64,000 nt of DNA from Plastoroseomonas hellenica (GTDB lineage: Bacteria; Pseudomonadota; Alphaproteobacteria; Acetobacterales; Acetobacteraceae). Position numbers and translations under genes: made by a program. Numbering within the stretch: position 1 is the stretch's first letter; the number at the start of each line of letters is the position of its first letter. This document shows, in pieces, positions 8,700-17,855 of the stretch. The stretch covers positions 84,206 to 148,205 of the forward strand of contig NZ_JAAGBB010000014.1 in the NCBI RefSeq assembly GCF_018129085.1, written 5' to 3'. The notes beneath the pieces were generated by a model. It was not told the DNA's origin. It saw nothing but the letters and a program-made list of their open reading frames with translations, and ran no database searches.

Positions 8700-9701
8700 C
8701 TACAGAGTTATCCGCAGCTTCCCGGCGCTGCGCCCATTGCTGTCGCGGATGGGGTCCTCCACCGCTTCGATCAGCGCCGGCGCCGCGTCGCGCGCGAGCA
8801 GGCCGAGCTCCGCCAGCACCGCGACCAGCACCGCCATCTTCGCCCGCGATCCGCCATCGGCCATCTTGATCGCGATGCCGATGCCGCGCTCCGGCACGAA
8901 AGCCAGGTTGAAACCCTCCGCACCGCTCTTCAGCAGCACCCGGCCTTCTGTCGCACGGATGATCCGGCTGGTCGGCTGGTCCTGGCCGGAGAGATGGTCG
9001 GGATGGGCACGGATGGCGGCCTGGATGCGGCGGATCGCGGCGCGGCGCGTCTCGCTGGCGACGGCGGCCGCGGCGAAGCGGGCGGCGGCGCGCGCCATGT
9101 CCACGACCGGGAGGGCGAGCGCCGGCAGGCCGCAGCCATCGGTGCCGCGCGGCAGCGCCGCGGCGTCGCGGCCCACAAGCTCCGAGAAGGCTTCGAGGAA
9201 CAGGCGCTGCGCCGGATGCGCCGGATCGTCATAGCCAGCCGCCGGCGCACCGATACGGCGTGCGAGGGTCAGGAAGCCGCAATGCTTGCCGGAGCAGTTG
9301 TGGAACACGCGGGAGCGGCCGCCGCCGGCCAGCAGCACGGCGCCGAGATCGGCTTCCCCGCGCGGCAGGTCGGGCCCGCAGACCAGGGCGGTCTCCGGCA
9401 GATCGAGCCGCGCCAGCCAGTCCCGCACCATCGCGGCCTGGAACCCCTCCGCCCGGTGGGATGCGCAGGCAAGGGCGATATGCGCCTCGGTCAGGCCGAG
9501 CGCGTCGATGGCGCCGCTCTCGACCAGGGCGATCGCCTGGAAGGGCTTCAGGGAGGAGCGCGGGAAGGTGACGAAGTCCGGATCGCCCCGGCGCAGCAGC
9601 AGCGCGCCGGAGGCGTCGGCCACCGCGACCACCCCCTGATGGAGGCTTTCGAGGCAGGGTCCGCGGTGGATTTCAGCAAGCGGGACGAAGGGCTTCGACA
9701 T
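8700..9701 (-). CDS. Asparaginase, type II rhizobial-like family
   Basis: A 333-residue enzyme of the asparaginase II (PF06089) family, which hydrolyses L-asparagine to aspartate and ammonia and is unrelated to E. coli AnsB. Family blocks are SSLKPFQ (residues 49-55), CASHRAEGFQ (79-88), NCSGKH (135-140) and GTDGCGLPA (about 186-194). The cysteine and serine/lysine residues in these motifs form the metal and active site in the Rhizobium etli enzymes. No signal peptide is seen, so it is cytoplasmic. It diverges from the urea importer across 281 bp, consistent with a shared nitrogen role. Confidence 0.9.
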   Translation of the reverse strand: MSKPFVPLAEIHRGPCLESLHQGVVAVADASGALLLRRGDPDFVTFPRSSLKPFQAIALVESGAIDALGLTEAHIALACASHRAEGFQAAMVRDWLARLDLPETALVCGPDLPRGEADLGAVLLAGGGRSRVFHNCSGKHCGFLTLARRIGAPAAGYDDPAHPAQRLFLEAFSELVGRDAAALPRGTDGCGLPALALPVVDMARAAARFAAAAVASETRRAAIRRIQAAIRAHPDHLSGQDQPTSRIIRATEGRVLLKSGAEGFNLAFVPERGIGIAIKMADGGSRAKMAVLVAVLAELGLLARDAAPALIEAVEDPIRDSNGRSAGKLRITL

Positions 9702-9881
9702 GCGCCCGAGAGTGCGGGGCCGCCCGCATGCTGTCGAGACCCTGCCGCATCCGCCGCCATGGCGCGCAAAAAAGAGTCAGGCGCCGCGTCCCGGCTGCCC
9801 TGATTTTAATCTCTTTGCCCACGATCCGCTCAATCTCTGCGATGCGGTGCAGCCGCGCAATGGATTCGCAGGGGGGTGCCG

Positions 9882-9899
9882 CTGGCATGGATATCGCAA
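9882..9899 (+). promoter_or_regulatory. Candidate sigma-54 (-24/-12) promoter of the urt operon
   Basis: CTGGCATGGATATCGCAA matches the consensus YTGGCACGRNNNTTGCW with two deviations and keeps the invariant GG-N10-GC spacing. It lies about 85 bp upstream of the urtA ATG. An A/T-rich tract at about 9799-9815 (ATTTTAATCTC) could allow IHF bending. A partial NtrC-like half site (GCAGGGGGGTGC) sits at 9868-9879. Nitrogen-limited expression is expected for urea uptake, which supports the reading, but the site is unproven. Confidence 0.5.
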
Positions 9900-9982
9900 C
9901 GCCGCGAGCAACCACCGACGACGCGCCGGGCCGGCATGGCCTGGCGCGCCGAATACCCTGGAAGCCCAAGGAGATCGCACGC

Positions 9983-11230
9983 ATGACCAAGCCGCTTGTC
10001 CCCTTCTCGCGCCGCGCCCTGATGGCCGGCCTTGGCGGCGCGCTGGCGATGCCCGCCATCCGCCCCGCCTTCGGCCAGGCCGCGCCGATCAAGGTGGGCG
10101 TGCTGCACTCCCTCTCCGGCACCATGGCGATCAGCGAGACGGCGCTGCGCGACACCGTGCTGATGATGGTCGAGTGGATCAACGGCCGTGGCGGCCTCCT
10201 CGGCCGGCGGGTCGAGGCGGCGGTCGTCGACCCCGCCTCCAATTGGCCGCTGTTTGCCGAGAAGGCGCGCGAGTTGCTGCAGGTCGCGAAGGTCGATGTC
10301 ACCTTCGGCTGCTGGACCTCGGTCTCCCGCAAATCCGTGCTGCCGGTCTTCGAGGAGCTGAACGGGCTGCTCTTCTACCCCGTGCAGTATGAGGGCGAGG
10401 AGCAGAGCCGCAGCATCTTCTACACCGGCGCGGCGCCGAACCAGCAGGCGATCCCGGCGGTCGAGTACCTGATGGGCAAGGATGGTGGCGAGGCGAAGCG
10501 CATCGCGCTGCTCGGCACCGACTATGTCTATCCGCGCACCACCAATCGCATTCTGCGCGGCTACCTGAACTCCAAGGGCATCACCGATGCCGACATCATG
10601 GAGGAATACACCCCCTTCGGCCATTCCGACTGGCAGGGCATCGTCAGTCGGGTGAAGACCTTCGCCGCCCAGGGGAAGAAGACCGCGATCGTCTCCACCA
10701 TCAACGGTGATGCGAACGTCCCCTTCTACCGCGAGCTCGGCAACCAGGGCATCAAGGCGGAGGATATCCCCTGCGTCGCCTTCTCGGTCGGCGAGGAGGA
10801 GCTGGCCGGCATCGACGCGCGGCCGCTGGTCGGCCATCTGGCCGCCTGGAACTACTTCATGTCGGTACAGGCGCCCGCCAACACCGAGTTCAAGAACACC
10901 TGGCAGGCCTACATCAAGAACCCGCGCCGCGTGACCAACGACCCGATGGAGGCGACGCTGGTCGGCTTCAAGATGTGGGCGCAAGCGGTGGCGCAGGCGA
11001 ACAGCACGGCGGTCGATGCGGTGCGTGAGGCGATGTATGGCCAGAAGGTGGATGCCCCCTGCGGCTATTCGCTGGAGATGCACCGCAACCATCATCTGGC
11101 CAAGCCGGTGATGATCGGTGAGATCCAGGCGGACGGGCAGTTCAGCATCGTCTCCCGCACGCCGACGACGATCGTGGCCGAGAACTGGTCGCCCTTCATC
11201 CCGGAGAATGCGAACCGCCGCCGCGGCTGA
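9983..11230 (+). CDS. urtA: Urea ABC transporter substrate-binding protein UrtA
   Basis: A 415-residue periplasmic receptor. The start at 9983 is chosen because AAGGAG lies at 9968-9973 and the following MTKPLVPFSRRALMAGLGG is a Tat-like signal ending PAFGQA. Mature residues IKVGVLHSLSGTMAISE and GCWTSVSRKSVLPVFEE are hallmarks of UrtA within the Leu/Ile/Val-type receptors. It delivers urea or short amides to UrtBC. It heads a five-gene operon with urtB 55 bp downstream and the rest overlapping or nearly so. No urease genes lie in this window. Confidence 0.93.
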   Translation: MTKPLVPFSRRALMAGLGGALAMPAIRPAFGQAAPIKVGVLHSLSGTMAISETALRDTVLMMVEWINGRGGLLGRRVEAAVVDPASNWPLFAEKARELLQVAKVDVTFGCWTSVSRKSVLPVFEELNGLLFYPVQYEGEEQSRSIFYTGAAPNQQAIPAVEYLMGKDGGEAKRIALLGTDYVYPRTTNRILRGYLNSKGITDADIMEEYTPFGHSDWQGIVSRVKTFAAQGKKTAIVSTINGDANVPFYRELGNQGIKAEDIPCVAFSVGEEELAGIDARPLVGHLAAWNYFMSVQAPANTEFKNTWQAYIKNPRRVTNDPMEATLVGFKMWAQAVAQANSTAVDAVREAMYGQKVDAPCGYSLEMHRNHHLAKPVMIGEIQADGQFSIVSRTPTTIVAENWSPFIPENANRRRG

Positions 11231-11285
11231 GGTTTTTGACGCCTGAACCCGCGGGGCGGCGACGCTCCGCGGGCCGGATGACAGC

Positions 11286-12851
11286 ATGACCCGCGCTCTG
11301 TTCCTGATTGTCCTGCTTCTCGCCGCATCGCTGCCGGCGCACGCGCAGGATGCTTTCCTCGATGCCCTCGCCGGCCTCGCCGGCGGCTTCACCCAGCAGG
11401 CGGAAGCCGCGGAACGCCTCGGCGCCGGCGGTGATCCCCGCGCCTTGCCGGTGCTCCGCGCGCTTGCCGACGGGCGGCTGCTGAAGCGGCCCGACAACAC
11501 CCTGCTGATCCGCGCCGATGCCGGCGTGACCGAGGCCGCCACCGGCGCCGCGGCCGACGCGGCGGGGGCCGAGCCGGTGCGCATCAACAATCGCGTGCGC
11601 GTGGCGCTGCGCGGCGCGATCGGGCGCCTGGCCCTGGTCTCACCCGATGCGGCGGAGCGGGCAGCGGCGGCGGAGGCCGTGTACCGCACCCGCAGCGCCG
11701 AGAACATTCCCCTGCTCGAAGCGGCACTGGCGCGGGAAAGCGTGCCGCGCATCCGCGACCAGATGGCGCTGGCGCTGGCCGCATCGCGCCTGGTCGCGGC
11801 CGATGCCACCGTGCAGCGCCAGGGCATCGCGGCGCTGGCCGGCGCCGGCACCGAAGGCGCGCGCGCGCTGCTGCTGGAGGCCCGCAACGCGACGCCGGCG
11901 CTTGGCCCCGAGATCGACGCGGCGCTCGTCAGCCTCGACCGCGTCATCGCGGTGAAGCGCGCGGCGGAGACGCTGTATCAAGGGCTCTCGCTCGGCTCCG
12001 TGCTGCTGCTGGCCGCCCTCGGCCTCGCCGTGACCTTCGGCGTCATGGGCGTGATCAACATGGCGCATGGCGAGTTCGTCATGCTCGGCGCTTACGCCAC
12101 CGTGGTGGTGCAGGATGCCTGCCGCGGCATTCCCTGGCTGGAGCCCTGGTCACTGCCGCTGGCGGTGCCGGCGGCTTTCCTGGTCGCCGGCCTCGCCGGC
12201 GCCATGCTGGAACGCGGGCTGATCCGGCACCTCTATGGCCGGCCGCTGGAGACGCTGCTGATGACCTTCGGCGTCGGCATGATCCTGCAGCAGGCGGTGC
12301 GCCTCGCCTTCGGCGCGCAGAACCGGGAGGTGATCAGCCCGGCCTGGATGATGGGCACGCTGGAACTGCCCGGCGGGCTGATGGTGACGCAGAACCGGCT
12401 CTGGGTGATCGTCTTCTCGCTGGTGGTGCTGGGGCTGACCATCGCCGCCATCCGCTTCACCCGCTTCGGGCTGGAGATGCGGGCGGTGACGCAGAACCGC
12501 CGGATCGCCGCGACCATGGGCATCCGCACCGGGCGGGTCGATGCACTGACCTTTGCTTTCGGCTCCGGCATCGCCGGCATGGCGGGCGTGGCGCTCAGCC
12601 AGATCGACAACGTCTCGCCCAATCTCGGCACCGGCTACATCATCGACAGCTTCATGGTGGTGGTGTTCGGCGGCGTCGGATCGCTTGCCGGCACACTGGT
12701 CGGCGCGCTGTCGCTCGGCGTCGTGAACAAGCTGCTGGAACCCTATGCCGGCGCGGTGCTGGCCAAGGTCGCGGTGCTGGTCGGGCTGATGCTGTTCATC
12801 CAGCGCAAGCCGCGCGGGCTCTTCCCGCAGAAGGGCAGGGCTGCGGGATGA
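11286..12851 (+). CDS. urtB: Urea ABC transporter permease UrtB
   Basis: A 521-residue protein. A signal-like helix (residues 1-20) is followed by an extracytoplasmic extension of about 200 residues with helical, HEAT-like character (RSAENIPLLEAALARESVP). The LivH-type permease follows from about residue 225, including TFGVMGVINMAHGEFVMLGAY and a C-terminal DSFMVVVFGGVGSLAGT. The long N-terminal extension is normal for UrtB and separates it from LivH. It forms the membrane channel with UrtC. The stop overlaps the urtC start as ATGA. Confidence 0.93.
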   Translation: MTRALFLIVLLLAASLPAHAQDAFLDALAGLAGGFTQQAEAAERLGAGGDPRALPVLRALADGRLLKRPDNTLLIRADAGVTEAATGAAADAAGAEPVRINNRVRVALRGAIGRLALVSPDAAERAAAAEAVYRTRSAENIPLLEAALARESVPRIRDQMALALAASRLVAADATVQRQGIAALAGAGTEGARALLLEARNATPALGPEIDAALVSLDRVIAVKRAAETLYQGLSLGSVLLLAALGLAVTFGVMGVINMAHGEFVMLGAYATVVVQDACRGIPWLEPWSLPLAVPAAFLVAGLAGAMLERGLIRHLYGRPLETLLMTFGVGMILQQAVRLAFGAQNREVISPAWMMGTLELPGGLMVTQNRLWVIVFSLVVLGLTIAAIRFTRFGLEMRAVTQNRRIAATMGIRTGRVDALTFAFGSGIAGMAGVALSQIDNVSPNLGTGYIIDSFMVVVFGGVGSLAGTLVGALSLGVVNKLLEPYAGAVLAKVAVLVGLMLFIQRKPRGLFPQKGRAAG

Positions 12852-13939
12852 GCGCCACCATCGCTACGCCGACGCCGTCCCGCCTGCGCCTCGGGCTCCG
12901 CGCCGCGACCATCGCGGTGATCCTGCTGCTGGCACTGATGCCGGTGCTGAACCGACTGCCGGCCGACCACGCGCTGCACATTTCCGACTTCGTGGTCAGT
13001 ATCACCGGCAAATGGATTTGCTACGCGATCCTGGCGCTCGCGATCGATCTCGCCTGGGGCTATGCGGGGCTGCTCAGCCTCGGGCATGGCGCTTTCTTCG
13101 CGCTCGGCGGCTATGCGATCGGCATGCACCTGATGCGGCTGATCGGGCCGCGCGGCGTCTATGGCCATCCGGTGCTGCCGGATTTCATGGTCTTCCTCGG
13201 CTACACCGATCTGCCGATCTTCTGGTGGGGATTCCAATCCTTCCCCTATGCACTGTTCATGGCGCTCTTCGTGCCTGGCGTGCTGGCCGGCGTGGTCGGC
13301 TTCCTGGCCTTCCGCAGCCGCATCACCGGGGTCTATTTCTCGATCATCACCCAGGCGATGACCTATGCGCTGATGCTCGCCTTCTTCCGCAACGACATGG
13401 GCTTCGGCGGCAATAACGGCTTCACCGATTTCAAGGAGCTGCTGGGCATGCCGTTGAACGCCGGCGGCACCCGGGCAGCGCTGTTCTACGCCTCCCTCGC
13501 GACCCTGGTCGGCACCTATTTCCTCTGCGCCTGGATCACCCGCTCCAAGCTCGGACGGGTGCTGATCGCGGTGCGCGATGCCGAAAGCCGGGTGCGCTTC
13601 CTGGGATACTCGGTGACGCAAGCAAAACTCTTCGTCTTCGTGTTGTCGGCGATGATCTCGGGCCTCGCGGGGGCGCTCTATGTGCCGCAGGTCGGCATCA
13701 TCAATCCCGGTGAGTTCAGCCCAGGCAATTCGATCGAGGCAGTGATCTGGGTTGCGGTCGGCGGCCGCGGCACGCTGATCGGCGCGGCGCTCGGCGCCTT
13801 CTCGGTGAACGCGATGAAGACCTGGCTGACGACGATCGCGCCCGACCTCTGGCTGTTTGCCCTCGGCGGGCTCTTCGTCGCGGTGACGCTGCTGCTGCCG
13901 AAGGGGCTGCTCGGGCTGCTGCGGGGGCGCCGGTCATGA
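12848..13939 (+). CDS. urtC: Urea ABC transporter permease UrtC
   Basis: A 363-residue LivM-type permease with about ten membrane helices. WGYAGLLSLGHGAFFALGGYA (about residues 73-93, quoted in part) and the EAA-like loop AVRDAESRVRFLGYSV are diagnostic. Large extracytoplasmic insertions (HPVLPDFMVFLGYTDLPIFW) are typical of UrtC. It is coupled by 4-bp overlaps to urtB before it and urtD after it, so the subunits are made in step. Confidence 0.93.
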   Translation: MSATIATPTPSRLRLGLRAATIAVILLLALMPVLNRLPADHALHISDFVVSITGKWICYAILALAIDLAWGYAGLLSLGHGAFFALGGYAIGMHLMRLIGPRGVYGHPVLPDFMVFLGYTDLPIFWWGFQSFPYALFMALFVPGVLAGVVGFLAFRSRITGVYFSIITQAMTYALMLAFFRNDMGFGGNNGFTDFKELLGMPLNAGGTRAALFYASLATLVGTYFLCAWITRSKLGRVLIAVRDAESRVRFLGYSVTQAKLFVFVLSAMISGLAGALYVPQVGIINPGEFSPGNSIEAVIWVAVGGRGTLIGAALGAFSVNAMKTWLTTIAPDLWLFALGGLFVAVTLLLPKGLLGLLRGRRS

Positions 13940-14676
13940 GCACCAAGGGCCGGCTCTATCTCGACGGCGTCTCGGTGGTCTTCGACGGCTTCCGGGCGCT
14001 CAACAACCTCTCGCTGGTGGTTGAGCCCGGAGAGATGCGCGCGGTGATCGGCCCGAACGGCGCCGGCAAGACCACGATGATGGATGTCATCACCGGCAAG
14101 ACCCGTCCGACCAGCGGCACGGTGCGCTTCGGCGATCATGACCTGACGCGGATGGATGAGGCCGACATCGCCAATCTCGGCATCGGCCGCAAGTTCCAGA
14201 AGCCAACCGTCTTCGATGCGCTGACCGTCTTCGAGAATCTGGAGCTCGCGCTCAAGGCGCCGCGCGGCCCCTTTGCCTGCCTGCGCTGGATCCTGACCGG
14301 GGAGGCCAAGGCCCGCATCGACCAGGTGATGGAGGAAACCGGCCTCACCGCCCGCGCCGGTGACCTGGCCGCGATCCTGTCCCATGGCCAGCGGCAATGG
14401 CTGGAGATCGGCATGCTGCTGATGCAGGACCCGCAACTGCTGCTGGTGGACGAGCCGGTCGCCGGCATGACCGACCAGGAGACCGAACATACTGCCGCCC
14501 TGCTGCGCCGCATCGCCGGCGAGCGCAGCGTCGTCGTGGTCGAGCACGACCTGGAATTCGTCCGTGCGCTCGGTCGCAAGGTGACGGTGCTGCATGAGGG
14601 CACGATGCTGAGTGAGGGCCCGATCGACCAGGTGCAGAACGACCCGCGCGTCATCGAAGTCTATCTGGGACGCTGA
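13936..14676 (+). CDS. urtD: Urea ABC transporter ATP-binding protein UrtD
   Basis: A 246-residue ATPase of the LivG/UrtD type. Walker A is GPNGAGKTT (about residues 40-48), the Q-loop is GRKFQKPTVFDALTV, the signature is the variant LSHGQRQW and Walker B is LLLVDEPVAGM. The LSHGQ signature instead of LSGGQ is common in UrtD. It acts as half of the nucleotide-binding pair with UrtE. Confidence 0.94.
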   Translation: MSTKGRLYLDGVSVVFDGFRALNNLSLVVEPGEMRAVIGPNGAGKTTMMDVITGKTRPTSGTVRFGDHDLTRMDEADIANLGIGRKFQKPTVFDALTVFENLELALKAPRGPFACLRWILTGEAKARIDQVMEETGLTARAGDLAAILSHGQRQWLEIGMLLMQDPQLLLVDEPVAGMTDQETEHTAALLRRIAGERSVVVVEHDLEFVRALGRKVTVLHEGTMLSEGPIDQVQNDPRVIEVYLGR

Positions 14677-14679
14677 AAT

Positions 14680-15372
14680 ATGCTGCAGGTCGAAGGCCTC
14701 GAACTCTCTTACGGCGCCAGCCTCTGCCTGCGCGGCGTCGACCTAATGGCGGAGCCCGGCCGCATCACCTGCGTGCTGGGGCGCAACGGCGTCGGCAAAT
14801 CCTCGCTCATGCGGTCGATCGTCGGGCTGGAGCGGGCACAGAAGGGTCGAATCACCTGGGAAGGGCGCGACATCATCGCGGTGCCGCCGGCCGAGCGCGC
14901 CCGCGCCGGCATCGGCTATGTGCCGCAAGGGCGGGAGATCTTCCCCTTTCTGACCGTGCAGGAGAATCTGCAGACGGCGCTGGCCGCGGCGCCGCGCGGC
15001 GCCATCGTGCCGGCCGAGATCTTCGACCTGTTCCCGATCCTGCGCCAGTTCCTGCGCCGGCGCGGCGGCGACCTCTCCGGTGGGCAGCAGCAGCAGCTCG
15101 CGATCGCGCGGGCGCTCACGGCACAGCCGCGGCTGCTGATCCTCGACGAGCCGACCGAGGGCATTCAACCCAACGTCATCAAGGATATCGCCCGGGTCAT
15201 CGCCTATCTGGCCAGGGATCGCGGCATGGCGGTGGTGCTGGTGGAACAGTATTTCGAGTTCGCCCGCGACCTCGCGGATTTCATCGCCGTTATGGTGCGG
15301 GGCGAGATGGCGCTCGCCGGACCGGCCAAGGATCTGGACGAGGAGGCGGTGCGGAAGCTGCTGACGGTGTAA
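14680..15372 (+). CDS. urtE: Urea ABC transporter ATP-binding protein UrtE
   Basis: A 230-residue LivF/UrtE-type ATPase: Walker A GRNGVGKSS (about residues 34-42), GIGYVPQGREIFPFLTV, signature LSGGQQQQ, Walker B LLILDEPTEGIQPN. The phrase TEGIQPNVIKDI is characteristic of UrtE. It starts 3 bp after the urtD stop and ends the operon 7 bp short of a convergent chemotaxis receptor gene, leaving no room for a conventional terminator. Confidence 0.94.
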   Translation: MLQVEGLELSYGASLCLRGVDLMAEPGRITCVLGRNGVGKSSLMRSIVGLERAQKGRITWEGRDIIAVPPAERARAGIGYVPQGREIFPFLTVQENLQTALAAAPRGAIVPAEIFDLFPILRQFLRRRGGDLSGGQQQQLAIARALTAQPRLLILDEPTEGIQPNVIKDIARVIAYLARDRGMAVVLVEQYFEFARDLADFIAVMVRGEMALAGPAKDLDEEAVRKLLTV

Positions 15373-15379
15373 TGTCGCG

Positions 15380-16771
15380 TTACTCTGCCCGATAGGCCAG
15401 CCGCAGCCCACCCCAATGGCGGCCGCGCACCGTGATCGGCGCCGAACAATCCTTCATTAGCGCGAAGACCCCACCACCCATGTCGCGGCGATAGGCCTGC
15501 AGCAGGAAGGGCCGCGTGCTCTCTGCCGCCGCCAGCCCGACGCGGTCGGCGAAGATGCGGCGGTTGCGCGCATTCGCCGTGTTCCAGGCGGTCTCGCCCG
15601 GCCGCTGCCGCTGACTGAATTTCGTGTTGTGCGTCGGCAGGTAACCATTGCGGTCCACCGCCGCGGCAAAGACCACGCGCGGATCGAGCGCCAGCAGTGG
15701 CTCCTGGATGGCGGGCAGCAGCCGGTCCGTCAGCGCCGTGCAGGGTGCCATCATCTGCTGCGGATCGGTCCCTGGAATCGGCCGATAGGTCGCATCGAAC
15801 AGCGCCGCCTCGCTGATCTCGCCAGCCGCGATCGCCGCCTCGAGGGCCGCGCCGATCTCCGCCGCCGCGGTCTTCGCCGCGGTAATGAAGGGCGTGTCGG
15901 GTGTCTCGATGCCGGATTCGGCCAAGCCTTCCATCGCCTTCTCGCCCAGGGCGCGCAGCCGTTCGCAGCGCTCCGCGGCGCGCGCCAGCGCGCTCGCCGC
16001 CTCACCCGTCTCGACGCCATCGGCTTCGCAAGTCGCGCCCATGGCCGCGACCGCCTCACCGGTCCGACGCGCATCAGCGGCGATGCGCGCAATGTCGCCG
16101 GCCGCCTCCGCGCAGCGCCCCGACAGCGCGTCCGCGCCGCTGCGGATACGCTCGCCCGCAGCGCTGGCGGCTTCCGCCTCGCGCAGGTTGCCGGCCGCCG
16201 CCTTCGCGAGATCCGCCGCCACCTCGCGCAGCAGCACCACTGTCTGCGCGATACGCGCGGCGGCATTGCGGGCGCCTTCCGCCAGCGCCTTGACCTCGCC
16301 GGCCACCACGGCGAAGCCCTTGCCAGCCTCGCCGGCGCGCGCCGCCTCGATGGTGGCGTTCAGCGCCAGGAGGTTGGTCTGCCGGGCGATGCCATCAATG
16401 GACTGTGCCACCGCGGAGACATCGACCAGGCTGCGATCAAGCTCCTCGCAGCGCTGCCGCTGCCCGGACGCCGCCGCCACGACACGCCCGGCGGCGGCAG
16501 CGGCAGTGCCGGCGTCCTGCGCCAGCCCATCGCTCGCAGCTCGTGCCTCGATCATCAGCCGGTCCGCGCGCTCACTACCCTCGGCGATGCTGGTGCTGGC
16601 CGCCGCGATCGCCGCTGCCTCCCGTGACAGCGACACGGCGCTGCTCGCCCGCCGCGCCATGGCCGCCGTCAGGCTCTCCACGATCGCTGCCACATCCGCG
16701 GTTTCCACCGAAACACTGCCAATGCCCTGCGCCGCGGCGGCGAGGGCCGTCGGTGATGGCTCGGACGACAT
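15380..16771 (-). CDS. Soluble methyl-accepting chemotaxis protein
   Basis: A 463-residue receptor without a membrane helix or HAMP domain. The N-terminal 270 residues are an alanine-rich coiled coil. Its tip, [20 protein letters not shown] followed by [19 protein letters not shown] (residues 126-165), is the CheA/CheW-contacting signature. The C-terminal 150 residues form a sensor-like region ([19 protein letters not shown], then [12 protein letters not shown] and [15 protein letters not shown]) common in alphaproteobacterial cytoplasmic receptors. It should signal an intracellular cue to the chemotaxis kinase. It converges on urtE, but no che genes are present, and the ligand is unknown. 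Confidence 0.85.
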   Translation of the reverse strand: MSSEPSPTALAAAAQGIGSVSVETADVAAIVESLTAAMARRASSAVSLSREAAAIAAASTSIAEGSERADRLMIEARAASDGLAQDAGTAAAAAGRVVAAASGQRQRCEELDRSLVDVSAVAQSIDGIARQTNLLALNATIEAARAGEAGKGFAVVAGEVKALAEGARNAAARIAQTVVLLREVAADLAKAAAGNLREAEAASAAGERIRSGADALSGRCAEAAGDIARIAADARRTGEAVAAMGATCEADGVETGEAASALARAAERCERLRALGEKAMEGLAESGIETPDTPFITAAKTAAAEIGAALEAAIAAGEISEAALFDATYRPIPGTDPQQMMAPCTALTDRLLPAIQEPLLALDPRVVFAAAVDRNGYLPTHNTKFSQRQRPGETAWNTANARNRRIFADRVGLAAAESTRPFLLQAYRRDMGGGVFALMKDCSAPITVRGRHWGGLRLAYRAE

Positions 16772-16900
16772 TATTTCCCCGTACTGATCGGTGCGGACAG
16801 CATGCGCATGGCGTGGTTAGCAAAGGGCTTATGGAGCCGAACGCTTCGTGAACGCAGGCGCATCGGCCAGCGCAATCTCCGTGCGCTCGGGCTCACTTCA

Positions 16901-16974
16901 GATGCTCTAGCCCTTTGTTTTGACGAGCAGATTCACGTCTGTGGGCGATTCCGCCCTCCGGCGATCTGCTCTAG
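16901..16974 (+). repeat. Dispersed intergenic repeat family 1, copy A
   Basis: A 74-bp intergenic element with terminal inverted arms GAGCAGAT (16925-16932) and ATCTGCTC (16964-16971), preceded by a conserved leader GATGCTCTAGCCCTTTGTTT. The reverse complement of copy C (26119-26188) matches about 52 of 57 positions by eye. Copy B (17753-17855) shares the leader and the segment CGGCGATTCCGCC. It resembles the class of short palindromic intergenic mosaic elements known in Rhizobiales. It lies upstream of the SDR gene and could affect its leader. Confidence 0.75.
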
Positions 16975-17004
16975 GGTGGGCGGCGTCACGGAACGGGGTT
17001 GCTC

Positions 17005-17754
17005 ATGTCCTTCGAATTCACCGGCAAGCGCGTCCTGGTCGCCGGCGGCAGCCGCGGCATCGGCCGCGCCATCGCACTCGGTTTCGCGCGGGCGGGCGCC
17101 GATGTCGCGATCTGCGCGCGCAGCCAGGGCCCGCTGGACGCAACCTGGGAGGAAATCGCGGCCCTCGGCGTCCGCGCGGCCGCGACCGCCTGCGACCTCG
17201 GCGACGGCGAGCAGGTCAATGCCTGGGTCGCGGCGGCGGCGGATGCGCTCGGCGGCATCGATGTGCTGGTCAACAACGCCTCCGGCTTCGGTGGGCCGGA
17301 TACCGAGGAAGGCTGGGCGGCGGGGCTTTCGGTCGATGTGATGGCGACGGTGCGCGCCAGCCGCGCCGCCGCGCCCTACCTCAAGCTCTCGCGCGGCAGC
17401 ATCGTCAATGTCAGTTCCATCTCCGGCTACAAGCCCTCGCTCCGCACGCCCGCCTATGCCGCGGTGAAGGCCCTGCTGATCAACTACACCCAGAGCCAGG
17501 CGGCGGCCTTCGCCCCCGACGGCGTGCGGGTGAATGCGGTGGCGCCGGGTTCCATCGAATTCCCCGGCGGCTCCTGGGAACAGCGGCGGCTCGCCGGCGA
17601 GCCGCTCTATGCCAATACCCTGGCCCGCATCCCCTTCGGCCGCATGGGCGAAGCGGAGGAGGTCGCGGATGTCGCGATGTTCCTTGCCTCCCCCCTCGCA
17701 CGCTGGGTGACCGGGCAGACCATCGTCGTCGATGGCGGGCAGTTGCTGAGCTAG
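17005..17754 (+). CDS. SDR-family oxidoreductase
   Basis: A 249-residue short-chain dehydrogenase/reductase. The cofactor motif is GGSRGIG (residues 14-20), the structural NNAS motif is at 90-93, and the catalytic residues are S138, Y151 and K155 (YAAVK). The C-terminal consensus TGQTIVVDGGQLLS is complete, so the protein is full length. R39/S40 after the second beta strand (ICARS) suggest NADPH preference. A TTG at 16999 is an alternative start; the ATG at 17005 is preferred. The substrate cannot be deduced. The TAG stop is formed at the junction with a dispersed repeat. Confidence 0.85.
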   Translation: MSFEFTGKRVLVAGGSRGIGRAIALGFARAGADVAICARSQGPLDATWEEIAALGVRAAATACDLGDGEQVNAWVAAAADALGGIDVLVNNASGFGGPDTEEGWAAGLSVDVMATVRASRAAAPYLKLSRGSIVNVSSISGYKPSLRTPAYAAVKALLINYTQSQAAAFAPDGVRVNAVAPGSIEFPGGSWEQRRLAGEPLYANTLARIPFGRMGEAEEVADVAMFLASPLARWVTGQTIVVDGGQLLS

Positions 17755-17855
17755 AGCATGATGCGCTCGCAAGCGCTCACGCATCATGCTCTGGCCCTTT
17801 GTTTGATCGCGTGATTCAGACTTTTCGGCGATTCCGCCTCAAATCATCACGCTCA
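17753..17855 (+). repeat. Dispersed intergenic repeat family 1, copy B (composite, between convergent genes)
   Basis: A perfect 13-bp inverted repeat, AGAGCATGATGCG (17753-17765) and CGCATCATGCTCT (17780-17792), is followed by the family leader GGCCCTTTGTTT. A second hairpin pairs GCGTGAT (17809-17815) with ATCACGC (17846-17852). The element fills the whole gap between the SDR stop and the arfB stop, so it may also act as a two-way transcription barrier. No T-run is present. Confidence 0.7.

Noticed and set aside
9830..11947. 705-codon open frame on the minus strand
   Set aside because: Antisense to urtA and urtB, low complexity, no recognisable domain.
16772..16900. Possible small gene between the chemoreceptor and the first repeat
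   Set aside because: No frame with a ribosome site and family-like sequence was seen; it is promoter or leader DNA.
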